Assembly (NCBI RefSeq): GCF_002723935.1
Contig: NZ_BEWM01000001.1
Span: 806,001-870,000, forward strand
From: Gluconobacter cerinus
Lineage (GTDB): Bacteria; Pseudomonadota; Alphaproteobacteria; Acetobacterales; Acetobacteraceae
Length of the DNA: 64,000 nucleotides
Reading direction: 5' to 3'
The position numbers and the translations under genes were made by a program. The notes below the pieces were generated by a model that saw only the letters and a list, made by a program, of their open reading frames with translations, had not been told where the DNA came from and searched no databases. Below, piece after piece: positions 63,988 through 64,000 of this stretch (within the stretch, counting starts at the first letter, position 1; the number at the start of each line of letters is the position of its first letter).

Positions 63988-64000
63988 ACAGCCGTCTGCC

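Noticed and set aside
1-64000. Search for tRNA, rRNA, IS elements and prophage
   Set aside because: None seen: no cloverleaf-like sequence with the conserved T-loop in the gaps, no transposase motifs and no flanking inverted repeats.

Overview
This is a chromosomal stretch of about 58% GC (estimated by eye). The gene content fits an alphaproteobacterial acetic acid bacterium (Acetobacteraceae, most likely Gluconobacter or a close relative): tsaE-addB-addA, a YumC-type ferredoxin-NADP reductase, Hint_2-domain surface proteins, an XdhABC xanthine dehydrogenase, a glycogen cluster with treZ, TonB receptor operons and a CopA/CopB copper island. The genus assignment is inference. I saw no insertion sequence, prophage, CRISPR array, tRNA or rRNA.

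Layout. 1-4036: addA (cut by the window edge), addB and tsaE on the minus strand, joined by 4-base ATGA overlaps. 4277-10632: a remarkable 1759-residue fusion (lamin-tail domain, OB-like domain, secreted-type nuclease, Hint domain, two related Trp-containing domains, GT4 glycosyltransferase), convergent with a separate GT4 gene. 10679-15711: ferredoxin reductase, D-amino acid dehydrogenase, a TPR-linked putative glycosyltransferase and a small secreted His/Lys-rich protein. 15987-19283: typA, divergent from queF and an AAC(3)-like acetyltransferase. 19278-23617: an iron operon of four overlapping or nearly abutting genes (TonB receptor, two small membrane proteins, PepSY membrane protein) with a clear Fur box. 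23774-29843: flavin reductase, aldo/keto reductase, a large soluble PAS/GAF hybrid kinase and an SDR.

29918-39722: Pmp3-like peptide and glgX on the minus strand, glgA-glgB-treZ on the plus strand, then a secreted GH144-like glucanase; glgC, glgP and treY are not here. 39903-44480: xdhA-xdhB-xdhC (minus). 44768-46931: a MocR/GntR-aminotransferase regulator divergent from a LysE exporter, with an 11-bp tandem repeat between them that looks like its operator. 46941-50776: a four-gene Dpp/Opp-type ABC transporter without a substrate-binding protein. 50860-53162: a small membrane protein, cysK and an RBBP9-type hydrolase.

53156-64000 is a metal island: CopA P-type ATPase, an SbmA/ABCD-type ABC exporter or importer overlapping a TonB receptor gene, the CopZ chaperone, a His/Cys/Met-rich secreted protein, multicopper oxidase CopA, outer-membrane CopB, a small secreted protein and a CsoR-type copper sensor. 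Two ATACC-N7-GGTAT-like palindromes of 17 bp, plus a weaker third, lie in front of the copper genes and are the likely CsoR operators. Together these genes would extrude cytosolic Cu(I), oxidise and bind it in the periplasm, and sense it through CsoR. The TonB/ABC pair embedded in the island may be an uptake route for a metal complex or peptide.
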